64,000 nucleotides of DNA. Origin: Borreliella andersonii. Lineage in GTDB: Bacteria; Spirochaetota; Spirochaetia; Borreliales; Borreliaceae. The stretch lies in assembly GCF_032595875.1 (NCBI RefSeq), contig NZ_CP132457.1, positions 620,001 through 684,000 on the forward strand, read 5' to 3'. The notes beneath the pieces were generated by a model. That model worked only from the letters and a program-made list of their open reading frames with translations, had not been told where the DNA came from and did no database searches. Positions within the stretch are counted from its first letter, which is position 1. Every line of letters starts with the position of its first letter. Shown here piece by piece: positions 19,416-31,765 of this stretch. The translations under genes were made by a program, and so were the position numbers.

Positions 19416-20042
19416 TTATGCTCTCTTAGAATAATATTCTACAACCATTTGTTCATTAGCAAGCGTAGGTATTTCGTCTCTTGATGGAGCATGCTTTACT
19501 TTTATGTTTAAATCATCAGCATTTACTTCTATCCAGGTTGGTAAATTTCTAAGAGATGAAGTTTTTTCTATATTTGATCTTATTAATTTTTTTAAGCTGT
19601 CTTTTTCTTTTATTTGAATTTGATCATTTGCTTTTAGTATTATTGAAGGGATTGTAATTCTTCTTTCATTTAATATAATGATACCGTGAGAAACTATTTG
19701 CCTTGCATGAGCTCTTGAGATGGCAAACCCGGCTCTATATACAACATTGTCAATTCTTCTTTCAAGTATTGAGAGCAAATTGTCTCCAGTAACACCGTGA
19801 TGTTTTTTTGCTTTTTTAAAAGTGTTGGTTAGCTGTCTTTCGCTTACGCCATAAGTAAACTTTATCTTTTGTTTTTCGATTAATTGTTTTCCATATTCTG
19901 TGATTTTAGCTTTTCTGGATTTTCCGTGCATTCCAGGAGGATGTGGCTTTTTTTTAAGGATTTTGTCATATTTTGGCTGCTCAAAAATGTTAATACCAAA
20001 TCTCCTTACCAGCTTGCCTTTAGCTATTTGTTTTCTATTCAT
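19416..20042 (-). CDS. rpsD: 30S ribosomal protein S4
   Basis: S4 is a primary 16S rRNA-binding protein that nucleates assembly of the 30S subunit body. The 208-residue protein has the S4 N-terminus (GKLVRRFGINIFEQPKYDK) and the S4 RNA-binding domain (LSILERRIDNVVYRAGFA, then ARQIVSHGII). I chose the ATG at 20042, with GAGG 6 bases upstream. The gene stands alone on the minus strand, directly downstream of initiator tRNA, instead of in an rps/rpo alpha operon as in many bacteria. It matches BB0615. Confidence 0.97.
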   Translation of the reverse strand: MNRKQIAKGKLVRRFGINIFEQPKYDKILKKKPHPPGMHGKSRKAKITEYGKQLIEKQKIKFTYGVSERQLTNTFKKAKKHHGVTGDNLLSILERRIDNVVYRAGFAISRAHARQIVSHGIIILNERRITIPSIILKANDQIQIKEKDSLKKLIRSNIEKTSSLRNLPTWIEVNADDLNIKVKHAPSRDEIPTLANEQMVVEYYSKRA

Positions 20043-20070
20043 CAATTCCTCACATATTAAAAATAAAGCA

Positions 20071-20143
<73 letters not shown>

Positions 20144-20157
20144 TCTTATAGCTTTAA

Positions 20158-20187
20158 ATGTTAACACAATTTTATTATGAGTGTCAA
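20158..20187 (-). promoter_or_regulatory. promoter of initiator tRNA (and probably rpsD)
   Basis: On the minus strand, TTGACA (plus 20182-20187), an 18-base spacer and TAACAT (plus 20158-20163) form a good sigma-70 promoter ending 14 bases before the mature tRNA 5' end. Confidence 0.75.
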
Positions 20188-20210
20188 TTATTTGTTTATT
20201 ATTAATTTAA

Positions 20211-21569
20211 TTAGACTAAGAAATATATATCATTTATTTCTTTATATTCTTGTTTTATGATTTTTTTAATATTTTGTGCTTTATTTATAAAATTTTTAAA
20301 ATCATTTTCTGAATTTAAATTTATTTTAACATAAAGCACAAATTTGTTGCCTTGATTATGAAAATTGAGTGTTTTAAAGTTTATGTTTGAATTTTTTAAT
20401 GTGTCTTTTACGCTTCTTTTAAGATCTATATTTTGTTTTGATAGCAAATTGTTTGCGTTATTTATTATTACGTTAAGCCCTTCTTTTATTATGATGAAGC
20501 CAATAAATATAGACATAATTTTGTCAAAACCACTCCACATGTAGGTTGCAAGTAGTAAACTTAGTGTAATCCCACCGTGTGAGAATATACAGTTTTTATC
20601 AGCTGAAGCTAGTGCTATGAGAAGTTGATTGTTGTACCTTTTCCCTATTTGGAATTTTGTCAAATATTCTATTATTTTTACTATAAAAAAAATGAAGGGG
20701 GTTAGTGGTATCCACAAGCTTTTTTTAAGAGATTTATTTGAAAATATTTCGAGTATTTTTTTTTTGTCTTCTTCGCTGTGGTCATGGTTATGATCGTGAT
20801 AGTGATCGTGTAAGTGGCTATTATGGTCATGTTCATATATAGCATTATTTTTATTTTTGGTTTGATGTATGTGTAGATTAAATCCAGACTCTCCTCCAAG
20901 AGTGATAAATTTATTTAATCCGGTTGTATTTAAAAATAGTGTAAATCCTGCCATAAGTATAATTATTCCCATTATAAAAGCTATTAAGCTTTCCATTAGT
21001 TTGTGCCCATAAGGATAATGAATGGTTTCAGGTTTGCTTGTAATTTTTAAACTAAAGTAAGTTATTGTAGATAAAACAAAGTCGGCCATCACGTGGAAAG
21101 CATCAGCAATAAGTGCGAATGAATTAAATAGCATTCCAACAGCAAGCTTAGAAGATATTGATGCTACTTCGGTAAGTATAGAGATTATTCCTATTCCCAT
21201 TACAAATTTATCTTCTTCTATTTCAGATGCTAATTCTTTTTTATATTGAGAATTGTTATGTTCAAATCCTAAACTTAAAAGCTCTTCTTGTATTTCAGCA
21301 ATTTGGCATGAAATTGTTTTAAATTTATTTTTTTTGCCGTAGTGAATTAAATTGCTAATCATTATTCTTTCTATGCCTTCCGATTTAAAATCATCATCAA
21401 TATGAAAATTAATTATTTCAATTTGATCAGTTTTTTCTTTTGCTTTTAGATTTGCAATTAATTTTGAATTATTTTCAATATAAGCAATGTAGATATCTTC
21501 TTTTTTTAAAGTATCCAGTTTTAAATAAGTAAATTTATGAATGTTTTTTAAGTTTATTACCTTGACCAT
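20211..21569 (-). CDS. cation diffusion facilitator transporter with GNAT-like N-terminal extension
   Basis: This 452-residue protein has an unusual layout. Residues ~1-113 read like an acetyltransferase (GNAT) fold: FHIDDDFKSEGIERIMISNL resembles the acetyl-CoA loop, and LLSLGFEHN resembles the terminal GF motif. Residues ~125-370 are a CDF-type metal exporter with TM2 motif H159-xxx-D163 (DAFHVMADF) and YPYGHKLMESL. A cytoplasmic His-rich loop with more than ten His lies at 233-264. The TM5 site has C327 and H331 where HxxxD is usual. The C-terminus fits the small metal-binding domain. It probably exports Zn2+, Mn2+ or a similar ion across the inner membrane. It matches BB0616, in a genus known to rely on manganese. 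Confidence 0.88.
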   Translation of the reverse strand: MVKVINLKNIHKFTYLKLDTLKKEDIYIAYIENNSKLIANLKAKEKTDQIEIINFHIDDDFKSEGIERIMISNLIHYGKKNKFKTISCQIAEIQEELLSLGFEHNNSQYKKELASEIEEDKFVMGIGIISILTEVASISSKLAVGMLFNSFALIADAFHVMADFVLSTITYFSLKITSKPETIHYPYGHKLMESLIAFIMGIIILMAGFTLFLNTTGLNKFITLGGESGFNLHIHQTKNKNNAIYEHDHNSHLHDHYHDHNHDHSEEDKKKILEIFSNKSLKKSLWIPLTPFIFFIVKIIEYLTKFQIGKRYNNQLLIALASADKNCIFSHGGITLSLLLATYMWSGFDKIMSIFIGFIIIKEGLNVIINNANNLLSKQNIDLKRSVKDTLKNSNINFKTLNFHNQGNKFVLYVKINLNSENDFKNFINKAQNIKKIIKQEYKEINDIYFLV

Positions 21570-21690
21570 AATTGTAACATTCTCCTAGTTGTTGCATAAT
21601 TTTACTAATGTTAGCATTGATGCTACATTTTATCATTTATTAAATTCAAGCTCAATCTTGGTTTGTTGAGGCAAAAATGGGGGATATTTT

Positions 21691-22056
21691 ATGCGGCAGG
21701 CGGATTTTTTTGTGAAAAAATGTAAAAAAATTATTTTAAATAATAATGATTTGTACAGTTTAATTGACAATATTAAAAATATTTTTTACGAGATTCTAAA
21801 AGGGTTTGACAGAAGGTCATTAGAAGATATATTCAATTATTATTATGAAGCCTATGATTTTAATAATAGTTTATACGGCTTTATAAAAAAATTTGTTCCA
21901 AGTATTAATTTTTTATTATTTGAAGATTTGGAATATAATTTTAATTCTGATGAGAAAAAACTTTTTTTAAATATATTTGATTTATCTGTCAATACTCTTG
22001 AAAATGGCAAATTAAATAGGCTTGCAAGTGTTTTAGTTTCTTTAAAGTTAAATTGA
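21691..22056 (+). CDS. hypothetical protein, 121 aa
   Basis: The ATG has GGGGGA 7-8 bases upstream and the frame is fully open. The protein is rich in Asn, Lys, Phe and Leu, with no signal peptide or clear membrane segment. It looks largely helical and is probably cytoplasmic. I see no recognisable motif. It stands between divergent and convergent neighbours (CDF transporter and cdd) as a one-gene unit and ends 22 bases before the cdd stop. It corresponds to BB0617. Codon use is like its neighbours, so it is probably real. Confidence 0.65.
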   Translation: MRQADFFVKKCKKIILNNNDLYSLIDNIKNIFYEILKGFDRRSLEDIFNYYYEAYDFNNSLYGFIKKFVPSINFLLFEDLEYNFNSDEKKLFLNIFDLSVNTLENGKLNRLASVLVSLKLN

Positions 22057-22078
22057 TTTAATTTTTTGCAAGGTGTGA

Positions 22079-22516
22079 TTATGTTACTCTTCGTAGCTCT
22101 TTTTTATCAAAAGGAGCTTTAAGTAAATCTTTTAATGTGTAAATTTTTGTTGGCGTTTTGTTTTCATTAAATGATTCAGGTTCTGTTATTATTATTTTTG
22201 TATCTTGATCAAAAAATTCTGTCATTACTTGCAAGCATATAGCACATGGAATAGATTCAGGACTTGTATTAAGCAATAAAAAATCTATTTTTTGTACACC
22301 AATTTTTGCAATCATGCTCAAAATTGCACTTCTTTCTGCGCAACAAGTTGCTCCAAAACTTGCATTTTCAACATTTGTTCCAATGAAAAAATCGTTTGTT
22401 TTAGTCTTAATGCAGGCACCTACTTTGAATTTTGAATATGGAGAATATGAATTGTTTCTTGCTTTTTCTGCCATATAAAATGCTTTATCTATATCTTCTT
22501 TCTTTAGTTTTTCCAA
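22079..22516 (-). CDS. cdd: cytidine deaminase
   Basis: This enzyme deaminates cytidine and deoxycytidine to uridine forms in pyrimidine salvage. The 145-residue length fits the small homotetrameric class. The zinc and catalytic motifs are complete: C59-A-E61 (CCAERSAI) and P90-C91-xx-C94 (PCAIC). The N-terminal SYSPYSKFKVGAC substrate segment is also conserved. The start codon is TTG at 22516 behind a clear CAGGTGG site. Borrelia cannot make pyrimidines de novo, so salvage is expected. It matches BB0618. Confidence 0.95.
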   Translation of the reverse strand: MEKLKKEDIDKAFYMAEKARNNSYSPYSKFKVGACIKTKTNDFFIGTNVENASFGATCCAERSAILSMIAKIGVQKIDFLLLNTSPESIPCAICLQVMTEFFDQDTKIIITEPESFNENKTPTKIYTLKDLLKAPFDKKELRRVT

Positions 22517-22592
22517 AGTTTTCCACCTGTTATATTATTAGCTATTGTGGTTTATTTTATTGAAATATTGTAATATAGTCAATGTAAAATAA

Positions 22593-25239
<2,647 letters not shown>

Positions 25240-25340
25240 TTAACCATATATATATAAATGATGAATGCTAATATATTATCCATGTTTATTAGCAAATCAT
25301 TTTGTATTATACTTTATAATGATGCTTTTAAATAATAGCA

Positions 25341-25369
25341 TTGACAAAGCATTATTGAATTTATACACT
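25341..25369 (+). promoter_or_regulatory. promoter of the CAT-anticodon tRNA and DJ-1 gene
   Basis: TTGACA (25341-25346) with TACACT at a 17-base spacing (25364-25369); an overlapping TATACA (25362-25367) is an alternative -10. Transcription would start about 8 bases before the tRNA. Confidence 0.65.
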
Positions 25370-25383
25370 TAATAAAAGTTTAA

Positions 25384-25457
25384 GCTGATGTAGCTCAGTT
25401 GGTTAGAGCACTCGGCTCATATCCGAGTTGTCGTGGGTTCAAGTCCCTCCATCAGCA
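25384..25457 (+). tRNA. tRNA with CAT anticodon (elongator Met or Ile2)
   Basis: The acceptor GCTGATG pairs perfectly with CATCAGC, and the anticodon stem CTCGG/CCGAG encloses CTCATAT. The GGG/CCC initiator stem is absent, so it is either elongator tRNA-Met or tRNA-Ile2, whose C34 would be changed to lysidine by TilS. The primary sequence does not let me decide. CCA is not encoded. Confidence 0.9.
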
Positions 25458-25469
25458 TTAGGGGTTTTT

Positions 25470-26024
25470 ATGGTAGTGGGAATTATTCTTGCAAATGGCT
25501 TTGAAGATATTGAAGCCATAATTCCGATTGATATTTTAAGACGGGGTAATGTTAATATTCAAATTATCAGCGCAAATGATAACAATGTTGTGATAAGTTC
25601 AAAAGGCGTTTCTTTTATAACAGATGATGTAATATCAAACTGTAAGGAAAATTATTTTGATTTAATAATCCTTCCAGGAGGCATGCCTGGAGCTACTAAT
25701 CTTTTTAATTCAAAGGAATTGGATTTAATTTTAAAAGATATGAATGCCAGAGGTAAATATATTGCAGCTATTTGTGCCTCTCCAGCAGTAGTGCTTGCTG
25801 CTAAAGGACTTTTAGGTGTTAATAAGTTTACGTGTTATCCAGGTTTGGAAAAAAATGTGTTTGATGGTGAGTTTGTAGATAAAAATGTTGTTATAAGCAA
25901 TAATTTTATTACTTCTAAAGGTGTTGGAACTTCATTTGAATTTGCTTTTACTCTTCTTGAAATTGTAAAAGGAAAACAAATAATGGAAAATGTTAAAAAA
26001 GCAACTTTACTTTGCAAGAGTTAA
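25470..26024 (+). CDS. DJ-1/ThiJ/PfpI family protein
   Basis: This 184-residue cytoplasmic protein has the DJ-1 fold signature: Glu in NGFEDIEA near residue 15, LPGGMPGATNL, and the reactive Cys in the nucleophile elbow AAICASPAVVLA. Relatives include YajL-type chaperones, glyoxalases and deglycases. The old annotation as a thiazole biosynthesis enzyme (BB0621) is not supported by the fold. I chose the ATG at 25470 because AGGGG lies 5 bases upstream; an open frame extends back into the tRNA but cannot be the start. The gene is 12 bases after the tRNA, so they probably share a promoter. A role in redox or carbonyl stress is inferred. Confidence 0.88.
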   Translation: MVVGIILANGFEDIEAIIPIDILRRGNVNIQIISANDNNVVISSKGVSFITDDVISNCKENYFDLIILPGGMPGATNLFNSKELDLILKDMNARGKYIAAICASPAVVLAAKGLLGVNKFTCYPGLEKNVFDGEFVDKNVVISNNFITSKGVGTSFEFAFTLLEIVKGKQIMENVKKATLLCKS

Positions 26025-26087
26025 ACATAGAGCTATTTTAAATGGTTATAATAAATAAACCGGATTTTAGGTTTTAAATTTGAAAAA

Positions 26088-27305
26088 TTATAAATTTTTT
26101 GGAATTAAATTATAAATGTCTTCAAGAATGGTCAATTCTTCGTTTGTTGGTAGTACTAGTATTTTGGGTTTGCTATTAATGGTTGATATTTCAGATTCTA
26201 AATACTTGGTTTGAGCCATTTCGTTTTTTTCAAGGTCCAGCTCTATTCCAATTTTTTCAAACCCTTTTAATGCAAGAGCTCTTATTTTATAATCAATAAC
26301 ACCAATCCCGCCTGTAAAAACTATTGCATCAACATTAAAATCAAGAATAGCAATGTAAGATCCAATATATTTTTTTATTCTATATGTCATTATATCTATT
26401 GCAAGTTTTGATTGATATTCTCCTTCTTCGATTTTGTTCCAAATATCTCTCATGTCATTTGATTTTTCAGAAATTCCTAGTATGCCGCTTTCTTTATTTA
26501 ATATTTCTTCAATTTGCTTAGTGCTTTTATTTAATATATTACTCATCAAATTAATAATTGATGGATCTATATCGCCGCTTCTTGTCCCCATTGCAAGACC
26601 TTCAAGTGGAGTAATTCCCATGCTTGTGTCGTAAGATTTTCCATTTTTAACGGCATTAATACTTGCTCCATTTCCAAGATGTAATATTACTAAATTTAGA
26701 TTATCTATTTTTTTATTTAAGATTTCTGAAGATCTTTTTGTTATGTACGAATAAGAAAGGCCATGAAAGCCATATTTTCTAATATTGTGGTTTTTATACC
26801 AAGAATATGGAATTGCATAAAGAAAGGCATGTTCTTTTATAGTTTGATGCCATGAAGTATCAAAGCACAAAACTTGTTTTGCGTGTGGTAAAATTTTAAG
26901 CACCGCCTCTATTGCTATGATTGCATTTGGGTTGTGAAGTGGAGCAAGTTCAGAAATTTGTTTTAATTTATTTAAAATACTGTTTTTAAGAATTACTGAA
27001 TTTTTAAGGCTTGAACCTCCATGTACAACTCTGTGTCCTATTATTTTAATTTCATTGATAGTTTTAAGGATGTTTAAATTACTGTTTAGCAGCAATTTAA
27101 ACATTTTTTCTATTGCTTTTTGGTGATTTTCAATTCCTTTTTCAAATCTTTCTGTTATTGTTCCGTCAGTATTTATAATTTTTATGATTGATTTTTGTGA
27201 TTTTATTTTTTCAACAATTCCAGATATTATTTTTTTTGAATTTTCATATTTATAAATAGCAAATTTTAACGAAGAACTTCCTGTGTTTATGATTAATATT
27301 TTCAT
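26088..27305 (-). CDS. ackA: acetate kinase
   Basis: AckA interconverts acetate plus ATP and acetyl phosphate. The 405-residue length is typical. Motifs are N-terminal [56 protein letters not shown] and TGGIG near the C-terminus. I chose the ATG at 27305, preceded by AAAGGA, since the conserved sequence begins there. It lies 25 bases after mfd on the same strand, so the two are probably cotranscribed. In B. burgdorferi acetate is thought to feed acetyl phosphate and the mevalonate pathway, with effects on Rrp2/RpoS signalling. It matches BB0622. Confidence 0.97.
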   Translation of the reverse strand: MKILIINTGSSSLKFAIYKYENSKKIISGIVEKIKSQKSIIKIINTDGTITERFEKGIENHQKAIEKMFKLLLNSNLNILKTINEIKIIGHRVVHGGSSLKNSVILKNSILNKLKQISELAPLHNPNAIIAIEAVLKILPHAKQVLCFDTSWHQTIKEHAFLYAIPYSWYKNHNIRKYGFHGLSYSYITKRSSEILNKKIDNLNLVILHLGNGASINAVKNGKSYDTSMGITPLEGLAMGTRSGDIDPSIINLMSNILNKSTKQIEEILNKESGILGISEKSNDMRDIWNKIEEGEYQSKLAIDIMTYRIKKYIGSYIAILDFNVDAIVFTGGIGVIDYKIRALALKGFEKIGIELDLEKNEMAQTKYLESEISTINSKPKILVLPTNEELTILEDIYNLIPKNL

Positions 27306-27330
27306 TTTTTTTCCTTTTGTATTTGACAAG

Positions 27331-30300
27331 CTATGTGTTTGTTTTTAGTAAGTTAATATTTTTATATATATAATTTATTTTCTCAGATTTTTCGATATTT
27401 TTAAAGCTTAAAAATATCGATTTTTGGTATGAGGGATTTAATATTAATAAATTAGGATGGTTTTGCAGTATTTCTATTACTTTTTCCATAGGAATGCTTT
27501 CTATATTTTTATATTCTATTTCCAAAACTTTGTTTGTTTCTTTTAATTTTTTTATGTTTAAATTTTTTGCTAAAATTTTAAGTTCAGCCAACATTAATAG
27601 ACTATTTATTTCTTTAGGTATTGGGCCAAAATTGTCTTGGAGTTCTGATCTTATCTTTTTACTTTCTTCTTCAGTCTGAATTTTGAAGATTTTTTTGTAG
27701 ATTAGTATTTTATCCTGTTCATTTTTTGCATAATTTTCAGGAATAAAGCCACTATAATTAATTTCAATATCAACCTCCTCTTCTTCTGATGAGATTTTTC
27801 CTATTTTCTTTTCAATTGCTTTATTTAGCATTGTTAGATAGTAATCCAATCCAATCGATTCAATTTCTCCATGTTGTTCTTTGCCAAGTAAATTTCCAAC
27901 ACCCCTTATTTCCATGTCTTTCATTGCTATTTTAAATCCTGCTCCTAGTTCTGAAAATTCTGTTATTGCTCTTAGTCTTTCAATAGAGCGTTCATTTAGT
28001 TTTTCGCTATCTTGATACAAAAAATAAGCATAAGCTTTTTGAGATCCTCTTCCAACTCTTCCTTTTAGTTGATATAGCTGTGCAAGTCCAAACTTGTTTG
28101 CATTATTGATTATTATTGTATTTGCATTTGGAATGTCTATTCCATTTTCAATTATTGTTGTTGCCAATAAAATTTGATACGCTTTTTTAATAAAATTGTG
28201 CATTATGTTTTCAATCTCGTCTCCTGTAAGTTTTCCATGAATTATTGCGATTCTTGCATAAGGAGTTAATTTTTCAATGAGCCCTTTTAAATAATACAGT
28301 TCTTCAATATTGTGATTTACTAAAAAAACTTGACCATCTCGAGATAGCTCACTTTCAATTGCATGTTTTATTAAAAGTTCGCTAAACGATTCTAAATAAG
28401 CTTCTATTTTTACTCTGTTTTTAGGTGGAATTTTTAAAACGGAAATGTCTCTGAGCTTAATTAGCGACATGTGAAGAGACCTGGGAATTGGTGTTGCAGA
28501 AAGAGCAAGGCAATCAACCGAAATTCTTATTTCTTTAAGTTTTTCTTTCTCTTTTACACCAAATCTTTGTTCTTCATCAATTATTATTAACCCTAAATTT
28601 TTGCAGATGAATTTTTTTGAAAGAATTTTGTGTGTTCCTATGATTATATCAATTTTTCCGCTTTTAAGTTCTTTTAAAATCCGGTTTTCTGCATTATTTT
28701 TTATAAATCTGCTTAATACTTCGATTTTTATTGGAAAATTTTTAAATCTTTTTTTGAATGTATTGAAGTGCTGTTCTGCTAATATAGTTGTTGGTGAGAG
28801 TACAATAACCTGCTTGTTTCCCATTACGGCTTTAAAAGCAGCTCTCATAGCAACCTCAGTTTTTCCAAATCCAACATCTCCACAAAGAAGGCGATCCATC
28901 ACCTTGAAGCTCATCATATCTTCTTTTATTTCTTTTATTGCTGTTATTTGGTCTGGAGTTTCATCGTATGGAAATTCAGATTCAAATAACAATTGTAATT
29001 CATTATCTTCTGGGTATTTAATACCTTTAATACTTTCTCTTTTTGAATAAAGCTCTATTAATTTATCTGCAATCTCTTCGATTCTTTTTTTTGCGTTTGC
29101 TTTGTTTTTTATCCATGTTTTAGAACTGATTTTATCTAATTTAATATTTTTAGGATCACTTCCAATGTATTTTTGTATTAAATTTGTTTGTTCAATTGGA
29201 ATAAATAGTTTTTCTCCTTCAGCGTATTCAATCTCAATATAATCTTTTTCAAGAGAGCTTGTTTTTATTCTCTTTATTTGCCTAAATATACCAATTCCAT
29301 GGTTTATGTGGACCACATGGCTATTTTTCTCAATCTCAACAAAAGAGTCAATAGATTTTGTTTTTAAAGATTCAAAGTCTTTGTTTATTTTTTGTCCCGT
29401 ATTGAAAATGTTTGATTCAAGAATAATAGCAATTTTTTCTTTTTCTATTATTAAAGAGCTAGATATTTTTAAAACTTCAATTGATACTTTTGGTAATTCT
29501 TTGAAAATATATTTAAGTTTTTCTTTTTGTGATTCAGATTCTGCTGCAATAATTATTTTAAACCCATTTTTTAGCCAATTTTCAAATTCTTCCCTTATAA
29601 GTGTTATATTTGAAAAAAAGTTTCTCTCACTTTCGATTTTAAACTCTATAATTTCTTTGAATTTAGGGTTTTTAATTTTTGAAAATAAAACATTGCTTTT
29701 TAGATTAAAATTTTTAGAATTTAAGAGAATTTTTTTCGGATCAATTATATTTTTACCAGCTTCTTTTGCTTCTTTGTAGAGTTTTTCGTATTCTTGGTGT
29801 ATTTTTTCAATTTCCTTTTCGAAATTGTTAATTTCTAAGTTTACAATAGGTGTGTGTTTTTCAATCTCATCACTTAAGTAAGTATTTGCTACTAGTGGAT
29901 AAAACATTTCTTCTGTTTTTGTTTCTTTTTTAAAATTTAACTCTTCAAGAATCTTTTTATATTCAACAGATTTAATCTTTGTTTTTAAGGTTTTAATAGC
30001 TTCATCGTTCCAAATAATTTCTTTTTTTGGAAGAATTTGGAATTCTAAAATTTCATTATCGTGTTTTAATTGGGTTAGGGGATTAAATTTCTTTATTTCT
30101 TCTATTTTTTCAAAGTTTAGTACAATTCTTATTGGATTTTGCTCTCCAAAAGGGTATAGATCTATAATTTCTCCTTTTATTGTAAATTCTCCTGGAATTG
30201 TTACTCTGAATGTTTTTTCATATCCCAATGTTATAAGAGTTTTTTCAATGTCTTCTATATTAATATTGGTATTTTTTTCAATTTTATATATATTTTTTAG

Positions 30301-30708
30301 TAATGTATTTTTATCAGGTATTGTGCTAAGCAATGATTTTAAGACTGTAATATATATTCCAGGATTTTTTTTATAAAAATTGATTAAAAATTTGATTCTT
30401 TCGTTAAAAATCGTACTTTTTGAGCCAATACCCTTGTATACAAGGGGGCTAAAATAGTTAAGCTCAAAGATTTGATTTGTGATTGCTTGTAAATCGTTTT
30501 TGATTTTATCTAATGTGTGTTCGTCTTTAACTATTAATATTATTTTCCTGGTTTTACTGTATTCTTTGATTTTTTTAATTAGAAAGGCTTTGAAAAATCC
30601 TTCATACCCTGTTAATGAAAAAAATGTATTTTGTTCTATGAATTCTTTCATTTTTTTTAAATTGGAATTATTTTTTAATATTGCTGTTAGTTCTTCATCT
30701 ATATTCAT
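27331..30708 (-). CDS. mfd: transcription-repair coupling factor
   Basis: Mfd removes RNA polymerase stalled at DNA lesions and recruits UvrA. The 1125-residue protein contains a UvrB-like N-terminal part (~1-330, [13 protein letters not shown]), a CarD-like RNA polymerase interaction domain (~445-530, HINHGIGIF then [16 protein letters not shown]), SF2 translocase motifs ([41 protein letters not shown]) and the C-terminal TRCF domain. The ATG has AAAGG 6 bases upstream. ackA follows by 25 bases. It matches BB0623. Confidence 0.96.
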   Translation of the reverse strand: MNIDEELTAILKNNSNLKKMKEFIEQNTFFSLTGYEGFFKAFLIKKIKEYSKTRKIILIVKDEHTLDKIKNDLQAITNQIFELNYFSPLVYKGIGSKSTIFNERIKFLINFYKKNPGIYITVLKSLLSTIPDKNTLLKNIYKIEKNTNINIEDIEKTLITLGYEKTFRVTIPGEFTIKGEIIDLYPFGEQNPIRIVLNFEKIEEIKKFNPLTQLKHDNEILEFQILPKKEIIWNDEAIKTLKTKIKSVEYKKILEELNFKKETKTEEMFYPLVANTYLSDEIEKHTPIVNLEINNFEKEIEKIHQEYEKLYKEAKEAGKNIIDPKKILLNSKNFNLKSNVLFSKIKNPKFKEIIEFKIESERNFFSNITLIREEFENWLKNGFKIIIAAESESQKEKLKYIFKELPKVSIEVLKISSSLIIEKEKIAIILESNIFNTGQKINKDFESLKTKSIDSFVEIEKNSHVVHINHGIGIFRQIKRIKTSSLEKDYIEIEYAEGEKLFIPIEQTNLIQKYIGSDPKNIKLDKISSKTWIKNKANAKKRIEEIADKLIELYSKRESIKGIKYPEDNELQLLFESEFPYDETPDQITAIKEIKEDMMSFKVMDRLLCGDVGFGKTEVAMRAAFKAVMGNKQVIVLSPTTILAEQHFNTFKKRFKNFPIKIEVLSRFIKNNAENRILKELKSGKIDIIIGTHKILSKKFICKNLGLIIIDEEQRFGVKEKEKLKEIRISVDCLALSATPIPRSLHMSLIKLRDISVLKIPPKNRVKIEAYLESFSELLIKHAIESELSRDGQVFLVNHNIEELYYLKGLIEKLTPYARIAIIHGKLTGDEIENIMHNFIKKAYQILLATTIIENGIDIPNANTIIINNANKFGLAQLYQLKGRVGRGSQKAYAYFLYQDSEKLNERSIERLRAITEFSELGAGFKIAMKDMEIRGVGNLLGKEQHGEIESIGLDYYLTMLNKAIEKKIGKISSEEEEVDIEINYSGFIPENYAKNEQDKILIYKKIFKIQTEEESKKIRSELQDNFGPIPKEINSLLMLAELKILAKNLNIKKLKETNKVLEIEYKNIESIPMEKVIEILQNHPNLLILNPSYQKSIFLSFKNIEKSEKINYIYKNINLLKTNT

Positions 30709-30733
30709 TTTTTACCTTTTTGCTTAATTAATT

Positions 30734-30751
30734 TAGTATAATAATATACTA
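30734..30751. promoter_or_regulatory. inverted repeat between divergent mfd and BB0624-like gene
   Basis: TAGTATA (30734-30740) and TATACTA (30745-30751) form a perfect 7-bp dyad in the 94-bp divergent gap. It could be an operator or contain -10 elements for mfd. A separate TATAAT at 30775-30780 would suit the rightward gene. Confidence 0.35.
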
Positions 30752-30802
30752 TAGGTATTATTACTTTCTTTATATATAATGGGTAAGTTTTGAGGGGAGG
30801 TT

Positions 30803-31765
30803 ATGAATATTAGAAAATTGCTTTTCTTTATCTTTTTTATGAATATTTTTTTTGTTTTATTTGCAGGGGATTACAAGGGTCTTGATTTTAAAATCAAGTT
30901 TTTTAATCAATCTATTTATCATATTAATAGTAATGTTTTTATTGAAGTTTCTCTTAGTAATGTATCTGAGAGTGTTTTAACTTTAGAAATAGGCGATATT
31001 AACTCTTTTGGCTTTGATTTTGATGTTACTGATACCACCAATATTAAAGTTAAAAGACCCATTGAATATGTTAAAAAGATATCTAAAAATGTTGCAATTC
31101 CTGTTAGAAATATGAGCTTGAGGCCTAATGAAAAATTTTCTGTAGTTATTAATTTAAATCAATTTGTTAAGTTTAGTAAAGATGGAGTTTATTTTGTTAA
31201 GGGTATTTTTTTCCCAGATATTTCAGATCCATCTAAGAAAAAAGAATCCAATATTATTACGCTTTTTTTAAATGATGGTTTTGATGAAAATCCAGGCAGT
31301 ATAGATCTTGTTAATTTGTCTGAAAATAATGATATTCAAGATATCTTGAAAAAGAAAAAATTGTCTCCCGATGAGATTGTCAAATATTTGTTAAAGGCAT
31401 TGCAGCTTGGGAAAAAAGAAAAATTCTTTTTATATCTTGATATTGAAGGCTTGTTATTAAATGACAAAGGCAAGGCATACCTTTATAAGCAAAAGTTGTC
31501 ACCTATTCCTAGTAAAAATGTAGTTGAAGAATATAAAGAATATTTGTGGAATTCTAATAATTCGGATATTTCAAAAGCACCAAATAAATTTTCTATTATT
31601 GAGACAACTTATTCTGATACTTCGGGCAAAGTGATTGCTGATTTATATTTTGACGATGGGCAATTTTATATTTCCAAAAGATATACTTTCTTTTTCAAAA
31701 AATATGATTATTATTGGATAATTTATGACTACATTGTTCAAAATACTGGCATTAGGGAAAAGTAA
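30803..31765 (+). CDS. secreted protein of unknown function, beta-sandwich-like N-terminal domain
   Basis: This is a 320-residue protein with a strong signal peptide (residues 3-22, LLFFIFFMNIFFVLFAG) and a good GAGGGGAGG site. Residues ~28-150 alternate short strands with polar turns (NVFIEVSLSNVSES, then RPNEKFSVVINLNQF, then GVYFVKGIFFPDI), suggesting an Ig-like or BsuPI-like beta-sandwich. Residues ~180-320 are mixed. I recognise no catalytic motif. It overlaps the LysM amidase gene by 41 bases, so the two are made together, and a periplasmic envelope role is inferred. It matches BB0624. Confidence 0.8.
   Translation: MNIRKLLFFIFFMNIFFVLFAGDYKGLDFKIKFFNQSIYHINSNVFIEVSLSNVSESVLTLEIGDINSFGFDFDVTDTTNIKVKRPIEYVKKISKNVAIPVRNMSLRPNEKFSVVINLNQFVKFSKDGVYFVKGIFFPDISDPSKKKESNIITLFLNDGFDENPGSIDLVNLSENNDIQDILKKKKLSPDEIVKYLLKALQLGKKEKFFLYLDIEGLLLNDKGKAYLYKQKLSPIPSKNVVEEYKEYLWNSNNSDISKAPNKFSIIETTYSDTSGKVIADLYFDDGQFYISKRYTFFFKKYDYYWIIYDYIVQNTGIREK

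Noticed and set aside
25428-25469. N-terminal extension of the DJ-1 gene into the tRNA
   Set aside because: The extra codons are the tRNA 3' half. The ATG at 25470 has a ribosome site and begins the conserved DJ-1 sequence.
28601-29779. Long open frames on the + strand inside mfd (28601-29050 and 29306-29779)
   Set aside because: They run opposite to a fully conserved mfd frame, have no ribosome sites, and encode Phe/Leu/Ser-rich sequence that is the expected shadow of an AT-rich gene.
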